A program made the translations under genes and the position numbers. This document shows positions 43,360-56,431 of a DNA stretch of 64,000 nucleotides, one piece after another. Positions within the stretch are counted from its first letter, which is position 1. The number at the start of each line of letters is the position of its first letter. Origin of the DNA: Clostridia bacterium (lineage in GTDB: Bacteria; Bacillota; Clostridia; Oscillospirales; Acutalibacteraceae); contig JAFSIV010000020.1 of assembly GCA_017439585.1 (NCBI GenBank), positions 19,787-83,786 on the forward strand. Reading direction: 5' to 3'. Below the pieces are notes generated by a model that was not told where the DNA came from, did no database searches, and saw only the letters and a program-made list of their open reading frames with translations.

Positions 43360-46300
43360 ATGAAAATGAAAAATATATTTCGTTTTGTAGTAACAGCAGT
43401 TGTAATCGTTTCTGTAATACTGTCTAGCTTGATTTTCGTTCATGCAGCCGATACTATAAATGCTAGTACTCCAGAAGAACTTAAAGCAGCATTTAAAAAT
43501 GTTACTGATGGAGGTACCATTAATATTACCGGCGATATTACTATGAATGAAAAGATTTATAGGCAATATGGAAACTTTAAAATTACAGGTAACGGTAAAG
43601 TAACCTGGACTAGTGCTCAGGGCTTAAACCTTGATGCTTGTACTGTAACTATTGAAGGCGAAAATTTAACATTAGAGCAGGCAGATTCTGTTGCAGGCAG
43701 TGATGATAACTATCTTATCATGCTTGAAAAAACAAATGCTACTGCTGCAAAGATAACAATTAACAGCGGTACTTATAAGGGCTTCTTTAAATATAGAAAC
43801 AGCGATAATGCTTCTGCAATTAATACCCTTACCATAAATGGCGGTACCTTTTATCAAACTAACCATTTAATGTTTGGTCTTTTTGCTCAAAGAGCAAGTT
43901 TAACAGTTAATGACGGTGAGTTTATCGGAAACGGTACTAATCAACCGCTTATCTGGGGTAATGATGTTAATAACTCCGTGATTATCAAAGGCGGTACATT
44001 TAAAAGAAATACTACCGCTAATGGCGATAAAGCATTCTTTATGCTTATAGGTAATATGAAAGAGGTTACTATTGGTAATACCGATGGAACCGGTCCTGTT
44101 ATAATTCAGGATGGTAGCGCAGATATGTTCGCTTATGATAGAGATAGCAAATCGGGTTTTGAGTTTGCTATAAACGGCGGTACCTTCGAGCATAAAGGAA
44201 CAGGCAATATAATCGGATATAACGCTGATTGTAAATTTGAGTCAAAAACTACTATTAATGGCGGTAAGTTTAAGCATAGCGGAACAGGTAGTGTTATTAA
44301 AACTCCTGCCAGAGCCTCCAAAGGAGCTATTGCGGTTAATGGTGCAACATTTGAACATAACAGTAGTTCACCGATTTTTGCGCTAAGCGATAAATGTAAT
44401 TATACCTTTAATGATTTAAACATAACCAGCGATTCTGCTAAGGAATTGTTTAATCTAAACGGTGAAATGGAAATAACTGTTTCAAATTCAAATATTAAGA
44501 ATAAAGGTCCTGTTATTAAGATTGAGAAAGGACCGGCTACTATTTATAAGCCGAATACAACTTTAACTTCTACCAGCGGTCAAGCAATTATAGGCGATTA
44601 TGTAAGTTATGATACATATCCTCCCAGAATGCTTGAAATGACTTACTCTAAAATCGGTGTTTACGGTGCTCAAACCTTTATTTCTTTAACACCGGGTGAA
44701 ACCTATCAGCTTGATGTTGATTGCAAACCTCAAAATATATTCATAACTCCTCAGGTGCATATTTATTATAAGCAAAAAGGTAAAACTAATTATGCTAAAA
44801 AATTATATGTATCTACTACTGATGACAATCCAACCGGAACACATATTTCATTTAAATTTACCCTTCCGGACGATACTGTTATAGCTGCAACCGATAATAT
44901 TCATATTATTCTTTCGGCTGAGCTTAAAGAAGTGGGTAAAATTTGGTATGCATCAGCCTCGGTTAAAAAGGTTGAGAACAATGAAGCAGTAGGCGAGAAC
45001 TTAATTCCTGATCCGGATTTCAAAAATTGCCCTGCAACACTTACAACATCTAAAACTGCAACTTGGTCAAAAACCAATTCTCAAATAGATATAGTTGCAA
45101 CACATATAACCTCTGAGTTTAAAGAGCCTCTACCGGTTGCAAACACTCCTAAAATGTGGGAAATCGGTAATAGAAACCAGGATTATTGGGGCGCTATTTC
45201 TCAGGAAATAACTATTGAGGGCAGAAAATGGTATAAGTTTGAGATGGATTATAAGGCCGTTAACGGAGCCAATGCTTTAATCCGAATAGGTGTAAAAGCT
45301 AAAAATGCCAGTTCTTATACCGAAACAGACATAGCTAGTATCTGTTACCAATATAAGTTAATTAATGTTGGTACTAAGTATATTATGATATTTAGACCAA
45401 AGGATTTATATAATGGTAAAAACTTCAGAATTTACTTAGGTCGAAACGACTCTAACCATGCTAGCAATGCTACTGCATATTTTGCTAATGTTTCGCTTCG
45501 CGAGGACATTTCAAGTACAGATGGTGCAGGCGAAGAATACGGCGAGAACTTACTCTTTAATGGTAACTTTGAATATGGTGAATTAGGTGCTATTAACTCA
45601 GATAATGTTGATGTTCAGTTATACGGTTGGAAGCAATTAACAAATGGCGAAATGTTCTCAACCTATAACACAGTTAAGCTTAGTGATATCCCCGAAGATT
45701 TCTTTGCAGTTAAAAATGCTTTAACCGTTCAGAATGCAGAGGGTAATGTTACCTTGCTCGAAACAGTAGAAGCCGGCAAACAATATATTTTCAGCTTCAA
45801 CAATAAATATGATAGCAAAGAAGAGGCCACACCTTATATCTATGCCATAACTAAGGACGGCAATAAGAAAATAACTCCTATTAAGGTAACAAAGGATATC
45901 GGCGGAAAATATAATACCTCTATTTTATTTGAAATGCCGAAAAATCTAGTTGCTGAGAAGAATTTGCGTATTGGTCTAGAATTTAGCGATACAAATATTA
46001 TTGGTTATTTCTCTGATTTTGCTCTTCATGTTGCAGATAAATATCTGATGGCTTCAGGAGATAACATTATCGAAAAAGCAGATTTAAAGAATGTTAAATC
46101 AATTCCTGATTATGATTATAATAAGGATGAATCTGTTTGGATGAAGGAAGGAACCTTCGGAACAGTTGCAGAAAAAGATAACCCCGGAGTTGAAATGGTT
46201 GCAAATGAGCATTTTGATATTATAGCTCCAAAAGTTCTTACAGTTTCAGGCCGAAATAAAGATACTTATGAAACAACCGAAGGCCAAAATGCTAATATTT

Positions 46301-48453
46301 ACCAAGAGGTTAGTGTCACCGCAGGTAAAAAATATCAATTAAGCTTTAATGCTAAGTGGATAACAAAGGGTAGAGCTACCGATAAAGCTTGCGTTGAAAT
46401 TACGTATAACAAGGGTGGCACATGGACTGTTATTACTCCCCAAGTAACCGAATCCGCTACTGAGTATAAAGAGACCTATACCTTTACTGCACCAGCCGAT
46501 ATTTCTTCCGGCGATAATTTAAGGGTTACAATTCATATAAGCAGTGCTTATGTGCAAGGTCATTTTGCTAACTTCTCATTAGTAGAGATTGATGATGCCG
46601 GAAATGCTATTTCCGAAGAAATTATTCAAAATGGTGATTTCACTGCGGAAACTGCAAAGTGGAATTTCTCAAGCGGATTTTCGGATAAAGTGTTTACTGA
46701 TATTCCTGAAAACTATTTTAGTAAAGTGAATAGCTATAAGACCGGTGCAGTTCAGTTTAGCAATTCTGACGATTATGCTATGTATCGCCAGCATATGATG
46801 CTAGAAGCTAACACTCAGTATGAAATGGTTTATGAACATAATTTCACTGATTATGTTGGCGAAAAGGTTCCGTATGGTATAGTTTATTTGTTCTATTACG
46901 GCGATCCGGATGGAGATGGAGAACTAAATAGCCTTAACGGTTCAATAGGCGAGAAGAGTACTGTTCCCGAGCTTAATAAATGTAAGCAGGAAAAAATAGA
47001 CGATTATACAACAAGAACTGTATTTACAACACCTGAAAATATTCGTACCCATGGCGAAGGTAATATGTATTTGTATTGCTATATGCGTCAAGGCTCAGCG
47101 GGATATTGGGGTGGATGTCAGCTTTATAAATTAGATGCTGAGGGCAACAGAATAAGCGGAAATATTATGCTTAACGGCGATTTCGGCTTGGGTAATGTTG
47201 TTTGGGATACTCAAAAAGAGATGAGAGCTTTGGTTGTTGAGAAACCAACCGAGGATTTCTTGAAAAAAATCACCGACCCTGCTGAGATGGTAACCTCTAA
47301 GGGTACTGACACCAATTCAACATATAGCGCAGATGCTACCGTTGATGCATATAAGGCTTATCGCTTTGTTGGTAAAAAGCTTGATATGAATGGCGAGGGA
47401 GTTAATCCTCAGGTTCTTTATCGTTCCAGAAAACAAAACGGCAAATATGTTCCTATGGATGTAGAAGTATTTTATGATTCTGACCGTTTTGTATTTGAAA
47501 TAGATTTCACTATTCCTGATGATGCAATCGTTGTTGATGGAAAAGCAGATATCCGCGTTCAAATGACTAACGGTATCAAAGGTAAAGGTTATTTCACCGA
47601 TTTGAAGCTTGTTGAAAGAGGTAAGCTGATAAATCTTGCCGGCAAATTCAAAGCTTCCAGCAATAACTATCAGAAGTCAAAATATGATGAAGGTGTATTC
47701 ATCTTCTATTATGATGATAAGAAGTTTGAAGATGGAGACTGGTCGGGCGAGCTTTCTCAGGCATTAAATCAGCTTGGTGCCGAAAAGCCCGGTGAAATTA
47801 GAGGTAAGGTTGTTAATAAGAATGGCGAGCCTCTTAAAAATATCAAGTTATTGCTTACTCCCGGAAACAGAACAGCTAAAACTAATGCTAACGGTGAGTA
47901 TAGATTTACTAATGTAAAACCCGGTACATACCAGTTATTTGTTGTTACAGAATCCGGAACTCGCTTGCCGGTGCAGGTTGATTTGCAAATAGCGAGCAGC
48001 GTTATTTCTAATATACCTGTTATTACTGTTTTAACAGCCAGCGAGATTGAGACAGATCTCAACTCAGGAGGCATTGAGCCTTATGGTGCTTTGCGCGGAT
48101 ATTTATATGACGCAAAGGGCAAGCCTATGGCTAATGTTAAGGTTTATATCAGAGATATCGGTTATGTTGTAACTAATAAGGACGGTATGTTCCAGTTTGA
48201 TAAACTTCCGGTTGGCGAATTTGAAATTTATTCAATTATGGCAAATGGCGAGGAGTATATTTTCAGAACGGTTGAAATCAAAGAATTCACAGGTACTTCT
48301 GTTAAGTTGTCCTTAGAAGGAGAAGGCTTTAACTGGTGGTGGCTGCTTCTTATCATTCCTGCCGGACTTATCGGTATTGCCGCTATTGCAGGCGGAACGA
48401 TATTGGTTATTGTTCTTGTTAAAAAGAAGAAAGCCAAGAAATTAAACAATTAA
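43360..48453 (+). CDS. Large membrane-anchored surface protein, beta-helix plus serial binding modules
   Basis: 1697 residues; AAGGAG before the ATG. Signal about 1-30. About 32-420 is a beta-helix like the N-terminal modules of 25310 (NGGTFYQTNHLMFG, NGGTFEHKGTGN). About 425-1440 holds a row of about six carbohydrate-binding-like beta sandwiches, recognisable by repeated openings (NLIPDPDFKNC, NLLFNGNFEYG, EEIIQNGDFTAE, NIMLNGDFGLGN). Two carboxypeptidase-regulatory-like folds follow at about 1478-1545 and 1578-1640 (GKVVNKNGEPLKNIKL; GYLYDAKGKPMANVKV). A membrane helix at about 1658-1687 with a KKKKAKK tail anchors it. The family-specific catalytic beta-helix is absent, so a glycan-capturing adhesin is likely. 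Confidence 0.8.
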   Translation: MKMKNIFRFVVTAVVIVSVILSSLIFVHAADTINASTPEELKAAFKNVTDGGTINITGDITMNEKIYRQYGNFKITGNGKVTWTSAQGLNLDACTVTIEGENLTLEQADSVAGSDDNYLIMLEKTNATAAKITINSGTYKGFFKYRNSDNASAINTLTINGGTFYQTNHLMFGLFAQRASLTVNDGEFIGNGTNQPLIWGNDVNNSVIIKGGTFKRNTTANGDKAFFMLIGNMKEVTIGNTDGTGPVIIQDGSADMFAYDRDSKSGFEFAINGGTFEHKGTGNIIGYNADCKFESKTTINGGKFKHSGTGSVIKTPARASKGAIAVNGATFEHNSSSPIFALSDKCNYTFNDLNITSDSAKELFNLNGEMEITVSNSNIKNKGPVIKIEKGPATIYKPNTTLTSTSGQAIIGDYVSYDTYPPRMLEMTYSKIGVYGAQTFISLTPGETYQLDVDCKPQNIFITPQVHIYYKQKGKTNYAKKLYVSTTDDNPTGTHISFKFTLPDDTVIAATDNIHIILSAELKEVGKIWYASASVKKVENNEAVGENLIPDPDFKNCPATLTTSKTATWSKTNSQIDIVATHITSEFKEPLPVANTPKMWEIGNRNQDYWGAISQEITIEGRKWYKFEMDYKAVNGANALIRIGVKAKNASSYTETDIASICYQYKLINVGTKYIMIFRPKDLYNGKNFRIYLGRNDSNHASNATAYFANVSLREDISSTDGAGEEYGENLLFNGNFEYGELGAINSDNVDVQLYGWKQLTNGEMFSTYNTVKLSDIPEDFFAVKNALTVQNAEGNVTLLETVEAGKQYIFSFNNKYDSKEEATPYIYAITKDGNKKITPIKVTKDIGGKYNTSILFEMPKNLVAEKNLRIGLEFSDTNIIGYFSDFALHVADKYLMASGDNIIEKADLKNVKSIPDYDYNKDESVWMKEGTFGTVAEKDNPGVEMVANEHFDIIAPKVLTVSGRNKDTYETTEGQNANIYQEVSVTAGKKYQLSFNAKWITKGRATDKACVEITYNKGGTWTVITPQVTESATEYKETYTFTAPADISSGDNLRVTIHISSAYVQGHFANFSLVEIDDAGNAISEEIIQNGDFTAETAKWNFSSGFSDKVFTDIPENYFSKVNSYKTGAVQFSNSDDYAMYRQHMMLEANTQYEMVYEHNFTDYVGEKVPYGIVYLFYYGDPDGDGELNSLNGSIGEKSTVPELNKCKQEKIDDYTTRTVFTTPENIRTHGEGNMYLYCYMRQGSAGYWGGCQLYKLDAEGNRISGNIMLNGDFGLGNVVWDTQKEMRALVVEKPTEDFLKKITDPAEMVTSKGTDTNSTYSADATVDAYKAYRFVGKKLDMNGEGVNPQVLYRSRKQNGKYVPMDVEVFYDSDRFVFEIDFTIPDDAIVVDGKADIRVQMTNGIKGKGYFTDLKLVERGKLINLAGKFKASSNNYQKSKYDEGVFIFYYDDKKFEDGDWSGELSQALNQLGAEKPGEIRGKVVNKNGEPLKNIKLLLTPGNRTAKTNANGEYRFTNVKPGTYQLFVVTESGTRLPVQVDLQIASSVISNIPVITVLTASEIETDLNSGGIEPYGALRGYLYDAKGKPMANVKVYIRDIGYVVTNKDGMFQFDKLPVGEFEIYSIMANGEEYIFRTVEIKEFTGTSVKLSLEGEGFNWWWLLLIIPAGLIGIAAIAGGTILVIVLVKKKKAKKLNN

Positions 48454-48483
48454 AAATATAATATGAAATAGTGGGGTCCCATT

Positions 48484-49395
48484 ATGAAAAAAAGAATCGG
48501 CATTTCAATTTGGCAATTTCAACACAAGTTTGGAGACAAAGAGGCACTGCGTATTGCAAAACAAATTGGTGCCGATTCGGTTGATTTTTCCCTAGAAGGA
48601 AGCGAGTGTGATTACAGGAATCCTGATTCGCTCTACGCCAAGGGAGAAGAAGCCATAAGAGCTTATTATAGCGAACTTAGAGAATACGCTGAGGAGATAG
48701 GGCTTGTCATCGGTCAAACTCATGGCAAGCTCCCAGGCTTCCGCAATATTCCTGCGGAGGACGAGGCCTTGATAGAGAATACAAGGCTTGACTGTATTGC
48801 AACAGCATCTCTCGGCGCTGAGGTTATGGTTGTTCATAATGCGACCTCTATTTATTTAGGACCAAATCCTGATCCTGAACTTATGCAGGATTTAAGTCTA
48901 AAAATGTTTAAAGCAATGCTACCATTTGCTAAGCAAAACGGCATTAAAATTGCAACCGAAACCTTTGGCGATGCGGTTAGATTTTCTGCGGTTGACTTTT
49001 TTGGAGATATTAATGAATTTGAAAAAGCTTATAAAGCTGTTAAAGATATTCCAGAGTTAAAGGATTATATTACTATTTGCGTTGATACAGGTCATTCAAA
49101 CAAAGCTATGCGATATGATAATCCAACCCCTGCGGATGTTATTCGCCGATTAGGTAAAGAGGTTACTTGTTTGCATTTGAATGATAATGACACTTTAACC
49201 GACCAACATAAAATGCCTCTTTCGGGCTGCATTGATTGGGAGAATGTTATGAATGCGTTAGACGAAATCGGTTATAACGGCATTTATAATATGGAACTTA
49301 ATCTGCGCCATTTTGGTGAAGCGCTAATAGTAGATTATGCCGAATTTGCTATAAAGGTTATGAGAAATATTCTTGATAAAAGGGACAATAAATAG
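48484..49395 (+). CDS. Sugar phosphate isomerase/epimerase-like TIM barrel
   Basis: 303 residues, cytoplasmic, xylose-isomerase-like fold. Metal-binding positions are all visible: ATETFGD (Glu), CVDTGHSN (Asp/His), LHLNDND, KMPLSGCIDW and MELNLRHFG (Glu). Such enzymes isomerise or epimerise free or phosphorylated sugars, often keto-sugars. It lies directly between the surface proteins and GH3, so it probably processes the released monosaccharide. Ribosome binding site is weak (GGGG). Substrate not predictable. Confidence 0.83.
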   Translation: MKKRIGISIWQFQHKFGDKEALRIAKQIGADSVDFSLEGSECDYRNPDSLYAKGEEAIRAYYSELREYAEEIGLVIGQTHGKLPGFRNIPAEDEALIENTRLDCIATASLGAEVMVVHNATSIYLGPNPDPELMQDLSLKMFKAMLPFAKQNGIKIATETFGDAVRFSAVDFFGDINEFEKAYKAVKDIPELKDYITICVDTGHSNKAMRYDNPTPADVIRRLGKEVTCLHLNDNDTLTDQHKMPLSGCIDWENVMNALDEIGYNGIYNMELNLRHFGEALIVDYAEFAIKVMRNILDKRDNK

Positions 49396-49406
49396 GGGAT
49401 AGTACT

Positions 49407-51554
49407 GTGGGGAATATTGCATTAAGAGTTGAAGAATTAATTTCTAAAATGTCAATAAGAGAAAAAATCGGTCAGTTAAATCAGCCCGAAACACCAACCG
49501 AGAAAACTATTGAGGAATTTAAAGAGTTGGTTAGAAAGGGCGAGGTTGGCTCGATTTTAATGTCGGTCGGTGCAACCGCCGGCAACGATGCCCAGGGTGC
49601 TATTTCAAACGATTTTTATAATGAAATTCAGAGAATTGCCGTTGAGGAAAGTCCAAACGGAATACCGATTTTATTCGGTCGTGATGTTATACACGGTCAT
49701 CACACTGTTTTTCCGATACCGCTTGGTATGGCAGCTTCTTTTAATGACGAATTAGTTAGAAAAAGTTATAGCGATATAGCAAAAGAGGCATCCGCCGAGA
49801 GTGTTCATTGGACATTTACTCCAATGCTTGATTTAGCAAGAGACCCTCGTTGGGGCAGAATTATAGAGGGAACTGGCGAAGACCCTTATGTAGGCGCTCG
49901 CGTGGCTAACTCAGTGGTTAAAGGTCTTCAAGGCGAAAAATTAAGCGATAAGGGTAATATGATTGCCTGCGCTAAGCATTATATTGGCTATGGTGCTTCT
50001 GAGGGTGGCAGAGATTATCACCGCACCGAAATCACCGATTATAGCCTCTTTAACTATTATCTTCCTGCTTTTAATTCGGCAATTAAAGCAGGTGTTAAGA
50101 CCGTTATGTCTTCTTTTAATGATATCAGCGGTCAACCCGTAACATCAAGCTCTTATTATTTAACCGATATTTTAAGAGGTAAATTGGGCTTTGATGGTTT
50201 TGTTGTTTCAGATTACGATGCTGTTATTCAGTTGAAGAAGCAGGGCGTTGCGCATGATAATGCCGATTGCGCTAAAATGGCGCTCAATGCAGGTCTTGAT
50301 ATGGATATGCATGATGCTTGTTATCTTGATAACCTCGAAAAGCTAATTGAAAGCGGAGAGGTTAGCGAGGAAACATTAAATGAATCGGTTAGACGAATTT
50401 TAACCGTTAAAATGGAAAAGGGACTTTTTGAAAATCCCTATTGCTATGGCGGTGAATATGATAAAAATGTTCACTTGAAGGATGCTGAGGATTTGGCAAC
50501 TGAGTCCATAGTTTTACTTAAAAATGAAAATAATCTTTTGCCTTTGAGCAAAAGCGAAAATATATCTCTTGTTGGTCCTTATGCTACCGAAAAGCGTTCA
50601 CTTTTAGGCAGCTGGTGTATTGACGGCAAGACCGACGGTATGGACACTCTTCTTGATATTATGAGAAAAACCTGCGAGGGAAATTTATCCTATTCTTGCG
50701 GTTACGGTTTGGGTTGGGATAGCTCAGCTAAGAACTCATATTTATCGGATGTTGTAGTTATGGCATTAGGCGAGAGTTGGAGCTGCACGGGTGAAGCCCG
50801 TGCTGTTTCGGATATATCTTTGCCACCTGAACAAATTGCATTAATTAAAAAAATCAAAGGAACAGGCAAAAAAATAGTTGGTATACTTTTCTGCGGCAGA
50901 CCGATTGCAATGCAGGAAATATCTGAGGATTTAGATGCAATAATTTATGCTTGGCATCCGGGCTCTTGCGGTGCTCAGGCAGTTTGCAATGTTTTATTCG
51001 GTGATGTATCTCCATCAGGCAAATTGCCTGTAACCTTGCCGAGACTTGCTACCCATATACCGCTTTATTATAATATAACTTCAAGCGGCAGACCGGTTAA
51101 CTGCTATTATAACGAAAACCCTGCAAACTGCTATGTTGATAGCGTGCCGACTCCTTGTTATCCTTTCGGATTTGGTCTTTCGTATACCGAATTCAAGTAT
51201 GGTGAAATTAAAACCGATAGTGATAAAGTAGCTCTTGATGATATTAAGAAGGGCAAAAAGATTAAGGTTTCGGTAAGCCTTGAAAATATAGGTGATTTTG
51301 ATGCCAAAGAAACAGTTCAGCTTTATTTGAGAACTCCTGTTGCTAAATGGATGAGACCTTTAAAAGAACTTAAAGGCTATCAAAAAGTTTCCTTAAATAA
51401 GGGCGAAAAAACCGAAGTTGTTTTTGAACTCGGCGCTGATGAGCTTGGATATTATACTCCTCAGGGTGAGTTTATTGTTGAAAAGGGTATAAGAGAAATA
51501 TTTGTTGGCGAAAATTGCCTTATCGAAAACAAGAAAGATATAACAATTTGTTGA
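49407..51554 (+). CDS. Glycoside hydrolase family 3 beta-glycosidase
   Basis: 715 residues, no signal peptide, so it cleaves imported oligosaccharides in the cytoplasm. GTG start at 49407, eight bases after GGGGA. Domains: GH3 N-terminal barrel (SMREKIGQLNQ-like start, GRDVIHGHHTVFPIPLG, DLARDPRWGR, KHYIGYG), predicted nucleophile Asp in SDYDAV near residue 268, GH3 C-terminal domain (HPGSCGAQAVCNVLFGD, SGKLPVTLPR), and a fibronectin-type III tail. The common SDW is SDY here. Beta-glucosidase, xylosidase or similar activity is possible. Confidence 0.93.
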   Translation: MGNIALRVEELISKMSIREKIGQLNQPETPTEKTIEEFKELVRKGEVGSILMSVGATAGNDAQGAISNDFYNEIQRIAVEESPNGIPILFGRDVIHGHHTVFPIPLGMAASFNDELVRKSYSDIAKEASAESVHWTFTPMLDLARDPRWGRIIEGTGEDPYVGARVANSVVKGLQGEKLSDKGNMIACAKHYIGYGASEGGRDYHRTEITDYSLFNYYLPAFNSAIKAGVKTVMSSFNDISGQPVTSSSYYLTDILRGKLGFDGFVVSDYDAVIQLKKQGVAHDNADCAKMALNAGLDMDMHDACYLDNLEKLIESGEVSEETLNESVRRILTVKMEKGLFENPYCYGGEYDKNVHLKDAEDLATESIVLLKNENNLLPLSKSENISLVGPYATEKRSLLGSWCIDGKTDGMDTLLDIMRKTCEGNLSYSCGYGLGWDSSAKNSYLSDVVVMALGESWSCTGEARAVSDISLPPEQIALIKKIKGTGKKIVGILFCGRPIAMQEISEDLDAIIYAWHPGSCGAQAVCNVLFGDVSPSGKLPVTLPRLATHIPLYYNITSSGRPVNCYYNENPANCYVDSVPTPCYPFGFGLSYTEFKYGEIKTDSDKVALDDIKKGKKIKVSVSLENIGDFDAKETVQLYLRTPVAKWMRPLKELKGYQKVSLNKGEKTEVVFELGADELGYYTPQGEFIVEKGIREIFVGENCLIENKKDITIC

Positions 51555-51582
51555 TTTTTTCAATTAAATAGAGTAATATTAG

Positions 51583-54471
<2,889 letters not shown>

Positions 54472-54487
54472 TATTAAGTAATATTAA

Positions 54488-54526
54488 AAACCCCCAAGCA
54501 AACTGAAATGCTTTGCTTGGGGGTTT
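54488..54526. terminator. Bidirectional terminator between GH2 and TetR
   Basis: Fifteen-base-pair stem AAACCCCCAAGCAAA/TTTGCTTGGGGGTTT with a nine-base loop between convergent genes; A and T runs on both sides. Confidence 0.9.
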
Positions 54527-54535
54527 AAATTTATA

Positions 54536-55087
54536 TCATAAAACTTCGAAAAAATATTCCGTTATAACCTCAGGGCTCTCCTTCATTTTGTTATCAATCC
54601 ACCATTTTAAAGTTCCCATAAAGGTAGATATGATGTGATTTTTCCAGAATAAATCAGGAAGATTATCGCTCTTTTTTGATTCAAATAAAGATAGATGACT
54701 TTCAATGAGTGTTTCAAGATTTATTCTAAAATATCTTAAAAACAGTTCATTATTTTGAGAGGATAACAAAGCCAAAATGTTGTTATCGTTTTGCTGCAAA
54801 TGCTTAAATAAATGCAGAAAAATAGGTTCAGAGCTGTTACATTCAAAAATATGCCGATGCTCATTTTGGCTATTTTTTTCAGTATCAAATATATGGCAAA
54901 ACAATTCTTCGCAAAATTCTTTGAGTAAAAAATCCTTGGTTTCAAAATGAGAATAGAAGGTTGCTCTGCCGATATCTGCGCCTTCGATAATTTCTCCAAC
55001 TGTTATTTGGTTAAACTCTTTTTTAGAAAGTAAATTTGTAAATGAATTAAATATAGCTTCTCTCGTTTTTCTTTGGCGTCTGTCCAT
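54536..55087 (-). CDS. TetR/AcrR-family repressor
   Basis: 183 residues from the ATG at 55087 (GGAG eight bases before). N-terminal TetR HTH: RKTREAIFNSFTNLLSKKEFNQITVGEIIEGADIGRATFYSHFETKDFLL. The ligand domain is about 130 residues and unassigned, with a conserved RYFRINLETLIE-like helix as in the QacR/AcrR C-terminal group. It is divergent from a cation efflux gene and probably represses it, through palindromes in the shared region. Ligand unknown; a metal or drug is possible. Confidence 0.88.
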   Translation of the reverse strand: MDRRQRKTREAIFNSFTNLLSKKEFNQITVGEIIEGADIGRATFYSHFETKDFLLKEFCEELFCHIFDTEKNSQNEHRHIFECNSSEPIFLHLFKHLQQNDNNILALLSSQNNELFLRYFRINLETLIESHLSLFESKKSDNLPDLFWKNHIISTFMGTLKWWIDNKMKESPEVITEYFFEVL

Positions 55088-55114
55088 ATTATTTTCTCCA
55101 TACAATTTTTAAGA

Positions 55115-55205
55115 TTTGTTCAGTAATGAATAACTAAGAAATATAGTATATTGTAACTGCTGATAGTTATAAATATAATATTAATGAACAATTTGTTCGG
55201 TAATG
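55115..55205. promoter_or_regulatory. Shared TetR/CDF control region
   Basis: CDF promoter TTGTAA (55151-55156), 17-nt spacer, TATAAT (55174-55179). Palindrome GAACA-ATT-TGTTC at 55186-55198 covers the start site. TTTGTTCRGTAATG occurs twice, at 55115-55128 and 55192-55205. These are probable TetR sites controlling both genes. Confidence 0.72.
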
Positions 55206-55251
55206 TATTTATTGTATCATAAATTGTAGTTTTAGTCAATCGGAGGCAAAT

Positions 55252-56154
55252 ATGAAAACAGAGAAAAATATTCTAATAGCTTTTATTTTAAACCTCTTAT
55301 TTTCGGTTTTTGAATTTTTGGGCGGTGTTTTTACTGGGAGTGTTGCGATAATTTCAGATGCAGTTCATGATATAGGCGACGCTATGAGTATAGGTATATC
55401 ATATTTTTTAGAGAGAAAAAGCAAAAAGCCGGCTGACGAGGAGTATACCTACGGATATACGAGGTATTCGGTAATTGGCGGATTAATAACAACCGTTATT
55501 CTTTTAATCGGCTCGTGTTCGGTGATATATAATGCCGTAAACCGAATTATAACACCTACTGAAATAAATTATAACGGAATGATTATTTTTGCCGTAGTAG
55601 GTGTGTGCGTGAATTTTTGCGCGGCGTTTTTTACCCGAGATGGCGACTCATTTAATCAAAAAGCGGTTAATTTGCATATGTTGGAGGATGTTCTCGGTTG
55701 GGTTGTTGTTTTGGTGGGAGCTATTGTTATGCGGTTTACAAACTTTTCGCTTATCGACCCGATTATGTCTATTGCAGTTTCGCTTTTTATTCTTATAAAT
55801 GCGGTTAAGAATTTAAAAGAGGTTGTTGATTTATTTCTTGAAAAGACACCGAAAAATATCGAAGTTAAAGAAATAAAAGAACAGATTAAAGAAATTGACG
55901 GTGTTATTGATGTTCACCATATACACCTTTGGAGTATGGACGGACAAAACAACTTAGCAACGATGCATATTGTTTCAGACTCTGAACCTCATAAACTTAA
56001 AGATAAAATCCGTGCAAAATTAAAAGAGCAAGGGATAGGACATATAACAATAGAGATAGAAACAAGCTCAGAAAATTGCCATGAGGAGCATTGCCACGCA
56101 GAGTTTAGTACTAATTCAGGACATAGTCATCATCACCATCATCATTGTCATTAG
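55252..56154 (+). CDS. Cation diffusion facilitator efflux transporter
   Basis: 300 residues. Six membrane helices; helix II carries ISDAVHDIGDAMS (the HDxxD metal site), helix V LHMLEDVLGW (HxxxD-type), and the cytoplasmic domain (about 205-285) VIDVHHIHLWSMDG with metal-binding His residues. The His/Cys-rich tail (HEEHCHAEF, then GHSHHHHHHCH) is unusually dense and suggests zinc or nickel. Proton-coupled export of divalent metal is the family role. GGAG precedes the ATG. Confidence 0.93.
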   Translation: MKTEKNILIAFILNLLFSVFEFLGGVFTGSVAIISDAVHDIGDAMSIGISYFLERKSKKPADEEYTYGYTRYSVIGGLITTVILLIGSCSVIYNAVNRIITPTEINYNGMIIFAVVGVCVNFCAAFFTRDGDSFNQKAVNLHMLEDVLGWVVVLVGAIVMRFTNFSLIDPIMSIAVSLFILINAVKNLKEVVDLFLEKTPKNIEVKEIKEQIKEIDGVIDVHHIHLWSMDGQNNLATMHIVSDSEPHKLKDKIRAKLKEQGIGHITIEIETSSENCHEEHCHAEFSTNSGHSHHHHHHCH

Positions 56155-56216
56155 AGTTACAGTTAAAAGTAAACTTTCGTAAACGGTTCTCATCCTGCGA
56201 CTAAATAAAAATCATA

Positions 56217-56235
56217 ACCACTAGTTACTAGTGGT
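56217..56235. repeat. Small palindrome in the 56155-56431 gap
   Basis: ACCACTAG/CTAGTGGT with a three-base loop, about 60 bp after the CDF stop; it could stop transcription, but no T run follows. Nothing else recognisable until the promoter at 56348. Confidence 0.45.
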
Positions 56236-56347
56236 CTTGTTATATCCACAACGCTCTGTACATTGGTCTGTATATAAAAAATTAAGATTGTCACTTAAAA
56301 AACGATTGAAAATGGTTTTATTTTAATGTTAATAGATAATTTGAGTA

Positions 56348-56376
56348 TTGAAATTTTTTATTTTGTCGAGTATAAT
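56348..56376 (+). promoter_or_regulatory. Promoter of the GH78-like gene
   Basis: TTGAAA, 17-nt spacer, TATAAT, about 55 bp before the ATG; GAAAGG precedes that ATG. Confidence 0.78.
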
Positions 56377-56431
56377 ACCTAAAAATGACAGATCTTTATG
56401 ATATAAAAACTCTCAGAAAGGTTGGAAAAAT

